Source: Amphibalanus amphitrite
Lineage: Eukaryota > Arthropoda > Thecostraca > Balanomorpha > Balanidae
Length of the DNA: 64,000 bases
Reading direction: 5' to 3'
NCBI RefSeq assembly: GCF_019059575.1
Contig: NW_024882189.1
Coordinates: forward strand, 81,001-145,000
This document shows positions 32,801 to 43,095 of the stretch, piece by piece. A program made the position numbers and the translations under genes. Every line of letters starts with the position of its first letter. Position 1 is the stretch's first letter. The notes beneath the pieces are model-generated. The model did not search any database and was not told the origin of the DNA. It saw only the letters and a program-made list of their open reading frames with translations.

Positions 32801-35800
32801 CGTGCGGCACAGTTTACATACACGGATCGCATGTCGTGCGGCACAGTCTACATACGTGGGTAACATGTCGTGCGGCACAGTCTACATACAGGGGTAACAT
32901 GTCGTGCGGCACAGGCTACATACAGGGATTACATGTCGTGCGGCACAGTCTACATACAGGGGTAACATGTCGTGCGGCACAGTCTACATACAGGGGTCCT
33001 CTGTCGTGTGGCACAGTCTACAATACAGGGGTCACGTGTCGTGCGGCACAGTTTACATACGGCACAGCACCTGTCATACGGCATAGTCTACACCAGGGCC
33101 TCCTCTAACATGTTAACTGGGGGGCCGCGCCCCCCCCCCCCCAGTGATGCCGCTGGCCCCCCCAGTTGAGCTGAAATCGCGTTACTGGGGGGGCCACTCA
33201 GTTAAGCAAATCACGTAGAAAAACGAGGAAATTTCACTGTAAGCTTACCAAACAAACAATCCAGACTATCTCCACGATCACCACGTTACTAATTTTAGTT
33301 TCCTTATATCGTTGGTTTCTTATCTACAGGTTTTTTTTTTTAAGATCCGCCTAGGATGAGCCGCAGAATGAGGTCAGACATTGCAGATTTTATAATCGAA
33401 CGCCGACTGAAGCCCAAGTGGGGCATCACTTTGAGAAGGAAACAGCCCGAACGGTCGCCCTCTATAGTCTCAATCAGTCAAGCGCTTACGGTTCAACACG
33501 GAGAAGTATTATGTTTTCTTTTTTTCGGGAGACGGGTTTATTCTTGAAGAGTAATTTTTTTACGGTCAAATAAGAGTGCGGCTGAGCTTTATAGCACCAT
33601 ATAAAAGTTTTTTTCCAGTGTTTGGCACTATAGTTCGTTTATTTTCAAAAGGACGCTGGCTCAAAGTTCAATATCGAAGCTCTCACGTGAGTTTTGGCAG
33701 CTTCAGTGTCTGGCCAAGAATTTCTTACCGAAAAAATAATCGATTTCAAATTTTGCACGGTAAGTAGCTGGAAATTGTTTCTTAAAAATGAACATACTAT
33801 GATGACGTCACTGGTGGCAGCAGACACCCAAATGCCCGTGCAGTGGGACAAGTGTCAACGAATTTGAGTGAAACTTAGTTTTTCACTGTTGCCGAGCTTA
33901 TAATCGAGTGAGCGGTTCCGTCCATGATAGTCATAAGTTAAATTGAAATACATGTTCGACAGCATGACGTCACCGCTGTTATCATATCTGCTTCCAAAAC
34001 GCCCATATGGAAATTATCGGGAAGAAATCACATGTTAAAATTAGTCGACGTTCGATTTTCTCAGGTTCAGTTTTTGCTCGTTTTGCTCGCTAAAACACGT
34101 GCTTGTTCGAAAAACATACTTGGAGCCAGCGTCCTTTTGAAAAAAAAAAAAACGAACTATAGCAGCGATAAGCCTTCTCACTTATTGAGGGGTTGATAGA
34201 CCCCACCCCTAGCTTTTTTGCGAATAACTCGCATAAAAATTGGCCCAGCGTGGCAAAAAAATTAGTAGGTACTCTCGCGATTAGTTCAATTCTACACATT
34301 TCCTGAAAATGTAATTACCCTGTTCCCTGACCCTCATTCTCATTGACCTGTGGCCTGTTTCTTGAGTCATTTTCAGGCAAATAGCTTTTTAGGATGGTGA
34401 GCTGTTTTCAGGCAGGTAGCTGTTGGTTTCCAGCGTTTGGGAAATGGATGCCTAAGCCCTCACATTTTCTGCGGTCGGTTAGATTCCTTATGCACTGCTG
34501 TGCCGTTTAATGCTTTTTTTTAATAAAGGCATTTTGTTTCATTTTCGGAAAGCCGGAAGCTTTCGTCGATTTCGGACGTTGCGGGGGATATTTACCCCAA
34601 ATGTCACCCTGCCCGTGCCGGTCTGGATCTACCGGTATAGGGTCGTGGCCTACTATTTCTTTTTTTTTTCTCAAAATAAAAATGAAAATCATGGCATCAG
34701 GGCTGTGACGAAAAAATTATAAGTGGCCTAAATCCGATGAGAAAACCGGATTTGGGGGTACCCTAGGTTTGACTTCTGAGCCTCTGCCCCCCCCCCCCAG
34801 TGAAAATTCCTTAGAGGAGGCCCTGGTCTACACAGGCATTAGCTGCCATGCGGCACAGTCTACATACAGGGGTAGCCTGTCGTGCGGCACATTCAATACA
34901 GGGCTCATCAGTCGTGCGGTGCAGTCTACATGCATAGGGTAAGGTGCCTAATTAACGACCCCCTTAATTTGAACCGTCATTGCTCACGCTCTATGGGTGC
35001 CACTGCATTACTGGCTTGATTTTCGGAGAGATCGTTCATTTTTCTATTATCATATAGTCATTTTCTGCCCCAATATCCATTAATTTATTTGTAATGAGCA
35101 TTTTAGCAAACCATTGCAAAAAAAAACGCTAATAGGGAACGAACTCTTCCCGATTAGCGACCGGGGAGGGTCGCTAATAAATCTATGGGTTTTCCCATAT
35201 TAAAAATGGCAAAAAATGCGACGCCAGAAAAGATGAAGTATGATCCCAAAAAGGTAACCTATACGCAAAGCACTCAATAACAGGAACGCTTATCCAACAC
35301 GTATACGTAAGTAAAAACTGATCACGTAATGCACCGAAGGCGAAAAGAAGACGAAGACCCGAATTTTGCGGGCTATCTATCTCGTATGATATTCGGGGTT
35401 CGCGCTGGATTCGGCACCCCATGCAGTCGGTGACGACATTTGGCATCCCCTGCCACACATTGTAAGCTTCAGCAAAACCTCATTTTCATTTGTCTTTTTT
35501 CCCCTTTCTTTCCCTTCTTGAGCTATTTGCGACCATGTCGGACGCGAATAGGAAATATGAGTTGGGACACATTTTTAACCGCCATGCAGTGTACAGTTAA
35601 CTGTTAAGCGATTCACTATGGGAAAGCGACAATCAATTGAATAAGGATTGTCAATTCAGAATAAAAGAGGTGCATCATTCTAATGTGCATCGCTTTTCAT
35701 CAGAGAAGGCCCAAATACACACGTTTTGAATAAGAAACTCGTAATTTTTATTTAAACTCACCTGAATCGTCCCACCAGAAACACCGACAACCGGAAAATA

Positions 35801-38385
35801 TTTTAATTTGATACCCAAAGTACGGCAGACCTTTTGACAATGTTTTTACCCCGCTTTCTCCTGCCAGTTTTTCTGTAGGGAGGTAGGTCGCAAATAGGAA
35901 AGGGTCGCTAATTAGGCACCCTACCCTATGGGTAACATGTCATGCGGTACAGCCTACCTACAGGGATAGTCTGCCGTGCGGTACAGTCTACATATAGGGG
36001 TAACATGTCGTGCGGCACAGTTTACATACAGGAATTGCTTGTCGTGCGGCACAGTCTACATACAGGGGTAACATGTCGTGCGGCACAGTCTACATAAGGG
36101 GTAACATGTCGTGCGGCACAGTCTACATAAGGGGTAACATGTAGTGCGGCACAGTTTAGATACAGGGATTACTTGTCGTGCGGCACAGTCTACATACGTG
36201 GGTAACATGTCGTGCGGCACAGTCTACATACAGGGATCCTCTGTCGTGCGGCACAGTCTGCATACAGGGATCAACTGTCGTGCGGCACAGACTATATACA
36301 GGGGTAACATGTCGTGCGGCACAGTCTACATATGTATAGGGCTCATCTCTCCTGCGACACAGTCTACATCCAGGGAACACCGCTATTAGGACGGGAGATC
36401 TGAATCGGCGGGTTTTGTTACAGAAAGCCTTCGTGTACGATATGGTCCTATATATAGCATAAAAAAACTGACAAAATTGCTAGATTATTTTTGCATATTA
36501 TAAAGTGATAGACGTGGCTCAGGTGAAGTGTGACGCGTGTTCCGCGCTCCGCTGTCAGGTGATGAGGTGGACGGGGTGTCGGGCCGCAGCCCATCCGGAG
36601 CCCGGCCGCCGGCGGCGCCGCCTCGGCGCAAGTCGCCGGGTCCGCGGCCGGGCGGCCCGCTGAGGGTGGCCGCCGGGCCGGAGCCCTCGGCCGACGGCCA
36701 GGAGCGCGGCCGGCCCGTAGCCGTTAGACGACCCCCGGCCGGCGAGAGGCCCCCGACTGCCGCCGCCGCCGGAGGGGCGCCAGCCGAGAGCCCGGCGGCG
36801 GCGCGCGAGGCGCTGGCCGCCCTGATGAAGAGTCCGCCAGAGCCGACCCGGGTCAGGTCACCGGAGACGTCTGCGGCGCTGCGGTCGCCCGAGGCGGTCA
36901 ACTGGACGCTGCCGCTGGACACCGCGCGCGCCTTCACCGTGACCCAGAACGTCGGCGGCGGTAAGCGCCCAGCACGGCGGCTGGCGGAGGGCGGGGAGGG
37001 GTACCGGGGCGTGGTATGTATAGTCGACTACAGAATGATGTTCCACTCCTCAGAAGCTATCAGTTGACCGGAGTGCTAAGTTGTGCCGTTTATCACGCAA
37101 TTAAGCGTGTCGATAGTGAACATTGGGACAAAGCTATAATTTGTGAACTCAGCTCGTGTGATGCGGCACAGCCTACCACTCCAGGCAAGTAATTCCAGGC
37201 CTGTGAAAAATGGAACATCATTCTGTAGTCGACTATACATACCGAGGGTCACCGGAGGGGCACCGGGGGCGTATATGGTACTGAGGGTCACCGGCGGGGG
37301 TAGTAGGTACATACTAAGGGTCACGGGAGGGGCACTGAGGGTTGCAGGGGTCTCTAGCTACGGTCTGTTAGTGGCCGGCACTGGCAGTCGGAGGTCGCCA
37401 GTTTGGACGTTTCACCTTTGGCATGGCACCTATACCTACCGTATACGCAGACTGCAGATGCTTCTTGGAGTGTGAATGCTGGATTCGCTGCTCGTGCTCG
37501 TGCTGTCTCCTTCCATTTTCGCGTCGCCCGGCGGTGCGCCGTTCCATAACGCAGTGTTTCTCTTGATGACCCGTCGTATTTTTGGCCCGAAGGTTGAAAT
37601 ACACCACACACGGAAACGAGCCGACCGCGGACCGGCGGACGGGGCGCCCGCTCGGAAATTTAATGAGCCTCCTCCCGTCCGAGCGAAGCTGATAAATTGA
37701 GCTCGCCTGTTTCGTCCTCCCGGGTCAGACGTCATCGATTCCGCTCAGATGACCTTTCACCGCTGCATGGTTTCAGACCCTGAGTTATGGCTTTCTGTTG
37801 GAAAGGGATGAAGGTCACTGGTTATAGAGATAGGTACCTAACTACCTAGTACCTACATAGCTACAGCTTCCTTCCTCAGGTATCAATGGTGAGGGCTGGT
37901 GATTGGTTAGCTTATGCACCTACAGTTCACTAAGTCAGTCAGTCACAGGCAGGCGCCGCGCCGCTGTGTGCGGTTGTTTGACCCCTGGCCGTGCGGTGAC
38001 CGGGGCGGGTGGGCTGCCCACAGGTCAGTCGCGGTCGGCCCGGCCGCGCAGCTCCCACTCCACGTCGTCGGGGCAGAGTCAGATTAGCCCGCTGCACCGC
38101 CAGCTGCTCACAGAGGCGATGGCGGCCCGCGCCGAGCCGCCGCCGCCCGCCCTGTACGACGGACACGGCTCGCCCACGCCGCCGCTCGTCCGGCCCGCCG
38201 ACGCGCCGCCTGCCGGCGACTCAGGGCAGCAGAACTTCACCGACCGGCCGCCAGGGGCGCGGCTGTTCAGCGCCGGCTCCGCGGCGCCGGCGAAGGCAGC
38301 TGTGGTAGAGATGTCGGGGGCCGGGAAACCGGCCGTCCCGGTCAGAGCAGACGGCCGGGAGGCGCCGCAGTACCACGTGATCTAG
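23695..38385 (+). CDS. MDM1: MDM1-like centriolar/microtubule protein, 3' six exons
   Basis: In other animals MDM1 binds microtubules and localises to centrioles and basal bodies; I infer a similar role. Exons 23695-23860, 24063-24190, 27890-28040, 31808-31883, 36559-36960 and 38024-38385 have matching phases and give 427 codons to TAG. The first contains STEYRLKFQDF, an MDM1-type TEY repeat, and TWYSDLLESRRKAVTYK, which resembles the vertebrate WYAEVKELREKAEFYR block and continues VRGWGKESAPSHL. The fifth has the block VNWTLPLDTARAFTVTQNV. The remainder is Pro/Ala/Ser-rich. The N-terminal repeats should lie upstream, but I could not find those exons. The introns host most of the window's transposons. 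The identification is from memory of the family and is moderate. Confidence 0.65.
24063..24190 (+). CDS. MDM1: MDM1-like exon
   Basis: The exon runs from acceptor GGTGCGGGCAG to donor CCAGG|GTCAGT. It reads VRGWGKESAPSHLVYLYDQA, EDPSRPPEKKIISALYLETL and QP. The upstream intron is 202 bp. Confidence 0.7.
24191..25584 (+). other. Intron of the MDM1-like gene, left part
   Basis: A GC-rich patch at 24,660-24,970 has no supported exon. A ~66-bp tandem duplication (TGAAAATATGGTGCGCTTCC, then TTTACAGC and CCTTCTTTTCTC) lies at about 25,053-25,188. Copies of a ~28-bp unit containing CCCGCCGTGGGATTGTGCC lie at 25,449-25,584. They are interrupted by the Transib-like element and resume at 27,722. Confidence 0.6.
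25585..27721. mobile_element. Transib-like non-autonomous element
   Basis: The left end CACTATGGTTGGAAACGGCC is the exact inverse of the right end GGCCGTTTCCAACCATAGTG, and the inverted repeat extends to about 32 bp. CGCTG flanks both sides (25,580-25,584 and 27,722-27,726), a 5-bp duplication. CACTATGG ends and GC-rich 5-bp duplications are the signature of the Transib superfamily, related to RAG1. No transposase frame was seen. It interrupts a tandem repeat and its right end lies 168 bp before the exon at 27,890. Confidence 0.78.
26215..26490 (+). repeat. (GACTCC)n microsatellite
   Basis: GACTCC and GACTCT hexamers occur in perfect runs (26,378-26,412 and 26,431-26,482) and in scattered form. 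One frame reads Ser-Asp dipeptides, but no exon context supports translation. It lies inside the Transib-like element. Confidence 0.8.
27890..28040 (+). CDS. MDM1: MDM1-like exon
   Basis: The acceptor is TCTCGGCTGTCAG and the donor GCCAAG|GTACGG. It reads LSRGRTPVPDRSRAGTADST, GRGRTAAAVSRPL, a Pro/Ala run and ARKASAK. Phase 2 in and phase 0 out agree with both neighbours. Confidence 0.65.
28041..28652 (+). other. Intron of the MDM1-like gene
   Basis: The first 150 bp are GC-rich and the rest AT-rich. No exon or repeat was recognised. Confidence 0.4.
28653..29606. mobile_element. TAGGG-ended element 2
   Basis: The left end TCGGGAGAGTGGGGCTA and the right end TAGCCCCACTCTCCCCTA are inverted with one change near the tip. 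Internal words GGGGTAACATGTTACAC and ACTTACCCCTGTAAC repeat the subterminal pattern. No coding capacity was seen. Confidence 0.65.
29812..30279. mobile_element. TTAA-type element with GGGACCCTCCC ends
   Basis: The ends are GGGACCCTCCCACCTT and AAGGTGGGAGGGTCCC, perfect inverted repeats flanked by TTTAA on both sides. It is 468 bp and non-coding. A diverged, reversed copy broken by another insertion lies at about 53,982-56,000. Confidence 0.78.
30318..31437. mobile_element. TAGGG-ended element 3 (GGGTAAGCCCGGC motif)
   Basis: The left end TAGGGGAAGCCGGGGGAAGC is matched exactly in reverse by GCTTCCCCCGGCTTCCCCTA at the right. Internal pieces such as GGGGTAAGCCCGGCATAGGG recur. It is 1.1 kb with no transposase frame. 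Confidence 0.78.
31808..31883 (+). CDS. MDM1: MDM1-like small exon
   Basis: This is a 76-nt exon between acceptor CGATCCGCCGCAG and donor CGCCAG|GTCAGT. It reads AAMKLPINERKPRPGNAHRV then RAKTP. Phase 0 in and phase 1 out agree with both neighbours. Confidence 0.62.
33094..34825. mobile_element. hAT-like element inside the 34-bp array
   Basis: The ends CAGGGCCTCCTCTAA and TTAGAGGAGGCCCTG are inverted, and GTCTACAC flanks both sides (33,086-33,093 and 34,826-34,833), an exact 8-bp duplication. CAGGG ends with 8-bp duplications define hAT elements. C or G runs lie near both ends. An internal inverted pair shares ATAGTTCGTTT and CAAAAGGACGCTGGCT at about 33,629 and 34,160. No transposase was seen. 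Confidence 0.85.
34935..35928. mobile_element. TAGGG-ended element 4 inside the 34-bp array
   Basis: The left end TAGGGTAAGGTGCCTAATTA and the right end TAATTAGGCACCCTACCCTA are inverted with one mismatch, continuing into TAACGACCC/GGGTCGCTA. GTCGCTAAT or GCGACC words recur inside. Array units flank both sides. Confidence 0.78.
36559..36960 (+). CDS. MDM1: MDM1-like exon with VNWTLPLDT block
   Basis: The acceptor is GCGCTCCGCTGTCAG and the donor GGCGGCG|GTAAGC. A Pro/Arg/Ala-rich first part is followed by SPETSAALRSPEAVNWTLPL and DTARAFTVTQNVGG. The last block looks conserved and is the strongest coding signal in the exon. Confidence 0.7.
37019..37237. mobile_element. MITE copy A with TAGTCGACTACAG ends
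   Basis: The ends TAGTCGACTACAGAATGATG and CATCATTCTGTAGTCGACTA are perfect inverted repeats continuing through TTCCA. It is about 219 bp in the last intron of the MDM1-like gene. A near-identical reversed copy lies at 47,703-47,917. The interior includes GATGCGGCACAGCCTACCAC, resembling the 34-bp array unit. Confidence 0.85.
38024..38385 (+). CDS. MDM1: MDM1-like last exon and stop
   Basis: The acceptor is GGGCTGCCCACAG. It reads QSRSARPRSSHSTSSGQSQI, SPLHRQLLTEAMAARAEPPP and ends REAPQYHVI before TAG. The phase matches the previous exon. Confidence 0.68.
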
Positions 38386-41246
38386 GCCCGTCCAGACAGC
38401 TGAGCCACTCCCAACTTCCCCACCGCCAGACATGGAAACCCGGCAGAAGCCCCGCAGGGGGCTCGCTCCGAACTAGGATGTAAGCCAAAGCCCGCTCAAT
38501 TTCCTCCAGAGAGCATCTCAGCACACTACTGCGGACTCCTTTCTGCCGCCCTTCTAGACAGCTGCACCGACCGTCCGAACTCTGCCGTAGGTTTGCGCGC
38601 CGTCTGTAGCCCCGTTCGCCGTCGAGTCTCCGGCGGGACGGGGTAGGCGCGGCCGTTCCTGCCGGTCTGTAGCGGCAGTGGAGCGCGCTCTCATCGCCAG
38701 ATTAGCTCGGCGCCCGGCTGCTGAGGACGGCTGCTCTGTTCCCGCCTGATTGGAAGGCTGTGCACTGATTATTACGATCCGTATGTGTGTGTGTGTGTGA
38801 GCCCCTGCCGTACATTCCAGGTTTATATTACTTAGCTTACGATAGCGCGGAGGCTTTAGCAGCTTGTTCGCTTCTGGCGCGGCGGCTCAATGTGAGGCGG
38901 CGCGGTGCCGGGAGGGGCGGAGGGGAGAGGTGGCTGACGTGTCCACCATCAGGTACTTGGTCCTTCCAGCAGCGCCGCGGTGCGCCGGCCCAGGTGCTCC
39001 GGCGGATGCGGGGCCCTATGGCCGGCGGTGTGGGGCTCCGCCGCCGCTCAGTGGCTGTCGGGCGAGTCTGTTCGCCGCCGGCGCCACCCCGGGGGGATCG
39101 AATCGGGCCCGGCCGGGCAGCGCTGTGTTGTCAGCTAATAAACCAGGCGTATCGCCGACCACAGAAGCGCGGCTGTCGGTGCATAGCGGAGCGGGCGGCT
39201 GGTGACAACACACGGCACACCGGGCCTCACATCAGCACGGCAGCGACTGATGATAACACAACATGCACTTATCGTGGGCTGGAATAAGCACAGCGCAGCC
39301 GTCACAGCCCGCTCCCCTTCAACCGCCTCTACATGCAAGCCTCAGTATTATGCAATGTTTATTTCACGTTCCAAATTTCGGAAAGCAACGTAAAACCAAT
39401 CTCGCGGCGTGTACCATTCGAACAGAAACAGATCTGACTGCGGCCATAGAAAACCACTCTCACACACGAGTGTCGGGCGCAGCCGGTGGCCGTGCTTGTC
39501 ACAACTCTGGCAGCTGCCGCCGGAGCGGGCTCCGCCGTCCGCCGTGGTCCGGTCAGCGGAGGCGTGCGGCCGCCCCGGGCCGTCCACCCGGGGGGACACG
39601 GAGGTCGCCGGAGCACCGGTCAGCCGGGAACACTCAGTTATGGGCGGTCCGGCTACAGGCGAACGCCGGGGGGGGGGGGGGGACGCTCGGAGTATCACGG
39701 GTTCGCACGGCCGAGAGACCAGGCTGGACGCGATCGGCAGGAACTGGGGGGCGGGGGGCAGCGACTGACGGCGGGGGGGGGGGGCAGCGACTGACGGCGG
39801 GGGGGGGCAGCGACTGATGGCGGAGGGCAGCAGCAACAGCGACTGAAAGGGGACGAACGACGGCGTCTGACGGGGAGTGGGGAGCAGTGGCTGCCGGGTT
39901 TAGAGCGAACAAGCGACGCGAATGCGGTACAATGCACATCAGAGTGCTCAGATTGCACGCCTCTTCCCGGAGCGATAGTCGTGAACAGGAGCGACAGCAA
40001 GGCACGGACCCAGTCGAGCGAGACAGTGACGAGAGGTGCCTACGGGCCAGGGCGCGCCGTCCAGGAAAGACATCGTATTTATGAAAGCAACAACTCGTCT
40101 TCGGTATCTCTCCTAGCCGGCGAGGGGAACAACAATGCCATGGGATTCGGGGGAGTCTATGACAGCGAGCAAGCGACGAGCAACAACAATCATCACGAAG
40201 GCGGCGTCTGCGGCAGTTGGGCACGGTGCACGGGTCCGCTGCCGGTCGGTGGCGGCGCCGGCGGCTCAGCGCCGCGCTGGCGCCGGCCGGCCGCCGTCAG
40301 TCCTGCAGGCACCGTCTCTGGCGGCCGGCCCGCCGAGCAGGGCCGCCCGTCGGCCACGGACGGCTACGACACACATAACACACGGCGGACACTCCATCAC
40401 TCAGAGACTCGCAGCGGGCGGCGCGGCGCGGCGCGGCGGGCCACGGCCGCACCTCTCTCCACTCACACACACACTCGCACACACCTGGCGCTCGCCGGTA
40501 GCGTCCTGTGCCGGCGGCGCGCCGAGCTCACAGTTTGATCACAGCAGGGCGTGGTGAGCGCCCGGGCGGCCGGCGCCGGGCCGGGCCGCACTCAGAGCGG
40601 CGCCGCCGCCGCCGCCGGCACCGCAGGCCGCACACCGTTCTGTACGGCCGGCCGCGCGGCGAAAAACACGGCCGGGTCACGCGCCGCCTCCTCATAAACT
40701 GCCGGGCAGAGCGGGCGTCAGAGGTGTCACAGCGAAACCCGTCGTCAGAGGGAAACACCTGTCAGTCAAAGGTGCAAGAGGTGACTGAGGTGTCACATGG
40801 AAAACCCGGTGTCAGAGGGAAGCGTGTGTCAGAGGTGTCAATGGGAGAACAGGATGATGTGCCGGAAGACCTTAAATAAGAGCTCAAATGCATTATGGGC
40901 AGCTTTTGCCAATACCGGAAAATAGGGACCTTTAAAGAGTTGCAAATGCAGATCAAATTCATTTGAGTACAAAAACAAAGAAGAAGAAAACAGAACATTC
41001 GTGTCATTAGCGCATAAATTATCAATTATCGGCGTAAAGCTAGCAGAATTGCGGTGGTGACAGGTCAGGATAGGAGGCGCCAGGAAAAGGGTGAAGAGTG
41101 GGCGCAACGATACCCAAACGTTTTACAGTGATATCAGAGCATTACGTATGGGCTAAATGCTCACATACGCTCTCACAAACTTCTCCCAGACATTCACCAG
41201 CTCCGCGCTCTATCTCACACTCCGGTTCCGGCCGCGGTCGACTCAC
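38386..41246. other. Convergent 3' region between two genes
   Basis: The plus gene stops at 38,385 and the minus gene's last confirmed exon ends at 41,247 in phase 1, so at least one minus exon should lie here or further left. I could not identify it. The region is GC-rich with G-runs at 39,668-39,683 and 39,773-39,808 and several spurious open frames on both strands. AGGTGTCA-type near-repeats occur at 40,720-40,845. Confidence 0.45.
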
Positions 41247-43095
41247 CTTTGCTGAGGTAGGCGACGATCTCGGCCCAGTTGAACCGGCTCACATCGACGA
41301 CGGGCGGCCGGAACCGGCGACAGAACGCGTCCACAGCGGCGGCCGCGGCCGCGGCGGCGGCGGCGGCGGCCGGCGGCGGTGCACACGGCTCGCTGCACTG
41401 GTCGATATAGCCGAACTGGATGCCCTGCACCTGCGCACTGGCCGCGCCGGGCGCCGCCGAGACCTCCAGCGTCCCTCGGATGGTGACCGCCGGCGCCTTT
41501 TTGGTCCGCCGGCCGGCCGACGCCGCGGGTGCGGGCCGCTCGGCGGCATTGTTCGCGTCACTGGACGGCGCCGTCGGCACCACGGGGGAGGCCGGACTGC
41601 CCGATACCGCACTGCCCGTGTCCCGACTGGCCAGCGCGGCCGCGGCGGCCGGCGCCGGCGCCGCGGGCGGCCTGTCTGCTCGGGCGTCGGCGGAGGCGGC
41701 GGGGACCGTCACTGGGGCACCCGCTCCTCCGGCGGAGTCCTCAGAGGGCGCGGCGGCCGCGGACGGCGAAACACTGACAGCGCCGGCGGCCGGAGCCGAG
41801 GACACCGCCGCGGCGGCGGCTGCCGGGGCGGCCGACCCCGCGCGCGGCGACTTGGCAGCAGCAGCGGCGGCGGCGGCGGGCGCGGGCACGGGCGCAATCT
41901 CCGGGAACTCGTCCGGGTGCGAGCCGCCGATGAGGCCGTCGGCCGGCTCGGACGCGCCGCGCACGAATGCCGCCACGGCCGCCACCGGCCGGCCCCTGGG
42001 CGACGCGCGCTCGCCGAAGATGGGCCCCACGCCGTCGATAAAGTCTGTGGAGGTGCCGGCGTCACGTGTGCCGGCGGCGCGCTGCGGGGTCGGCGCCACG
42101 GCCGGCCCGCTCGCCTGGCTCTCCTGCCGGCTCCGGGTCACGTCTGCCCAGGAGGAGCCGCCGGAGCCACCGCTAGAGGTAGCGGCGGGGGCGGGGGCTG
42201 GAGTGGCGACAGCGGCAGCGGGCGTCACGTTGGGCGGCGGTGAGGCGCGCCCGGCTCGGCCGCCGCCCGCGTCGCCCAGGGACGGCGGCGGCGGCGGCAG
42301 GCTGCCGGCTCCGTCGCTGTCGCTGTCTGAGAGCTCAGAGTGCGGCGCGCTGGACGAGGTGACGTGCCTCTGACCGGGCACGTACGGCCGCCGCGGCTGG
42401 CCCGGCGGCTCCGGCGCGGCGCGCGCACTGTCGTCCAGGCTGTTAGTCTTGTGACGCAGCGCGTGCGGCCGGGATGAGTCGGCGGCACCGGCGCGCGCGC
42501 CGCCGCGCCGCCGCTGTTTGCGCGTCACCACGTGGAACTCTGTCTCCTCGATGGGGGTCGAGTCGGTGGTGACGCTGTAAAAGTCCTGCACGAAGCCCTC
42601 GCTGTCGCGCTCAGCCGCCGGCGGGCTCACGTACGTGCCGCCGTCGAAGGCCACCACCGTGGGGCCGGCCGGCGTCGAGTCGCTCTTCTTGAGGCTCGAC
42701 TTGGCTAGGTCTCCGCAGAAGACACTGGTGCCGTCGGCGCGGCCGGCGGCCCCGTCGGCGGCGGCTCCGTCGGCCGCGGCGGCCGGCGCCGGCCGGGCCT
42801 CCAGACTGCTGCTGCGGCCGCTCGGCGCCGGCTTGGTGGCACCGCGGCCCGACGGGCGCCGCTCGTGGCCCCGGCCGCCGGAGCGCTCGCCGCGTGACGA
42901 GCGGTCCTCCTCGCCAGAGCGCACGCTCGGCTTGCGGCCCTTGGCGTCCTTCTTGCCCTCCTTGGCCTTGTCGGACTTTTTGTTGCCGTTTTTGTCCTTT
43001 TTGTCGCCGGACTCTATGAAGCCGAGGAGGTCCTCCAGGTCTTCCTTTCCCCGGTAGCCGTCCACGTTTTGTGTCAGCTGCTCCTCCTCGTGACC
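41247..43095 (-). CDS. Unrecognised gene: large exon
   Basis: The acceptor is GTACCGCGGCAG and the donor AGCAAAG|GTGAGT. It starts GHEEEQLTQNVDGYRGKEDL, then a Lys/Asp-rich stretch, DFYSVTTDSTPIEETEFHVV, polyproline and polyalanine segments, and ends FNWAEIVAYLSK. The length of 1,849 nt fits phase 0 in and phase 1 out. The antisense frame across it is open for hundreds of codons only because of base composition. Confidence 0.72.

Larger units (their letters stand above)
32317..36375. repeat. 34-bp satellite array split by two transposons
   Basis: The 34-bp unit contains GTCGTGCGGCACAGTCTACA then TACAGGGGTAACAT. About 22 copies lie at 32,317-33,093, about 3 at 34,826-34,934 and about 13 at 35,929-36,375. 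The gaps are exactly the elements 33,094-34,825 and 34,935-35,928. The core GCGGCACAGYCTAC also occurs inside the MITE at 37,019-37,237. Confidence 0.88.

Noticed and set aside
32294-33169. Open plus frames over the 34-bp array
   Set aside because: These are repeat-driven frames with no splice or domain support.
41107-41215. Minus-strand peptide ELVNVWEKFVRAYVSI before a stop, as the final exon of the unrecognised gene
   Set aside because: It would need an intron of about 35 bp and the phase does not match the donor at 41,247.
41098-42373. Plus-strand open frames of 300-380 codons
   Set aside because: They are antisense shadows of the GC-rich minus-strand exon, with Gly/Arg/Ala composition and no motifs.
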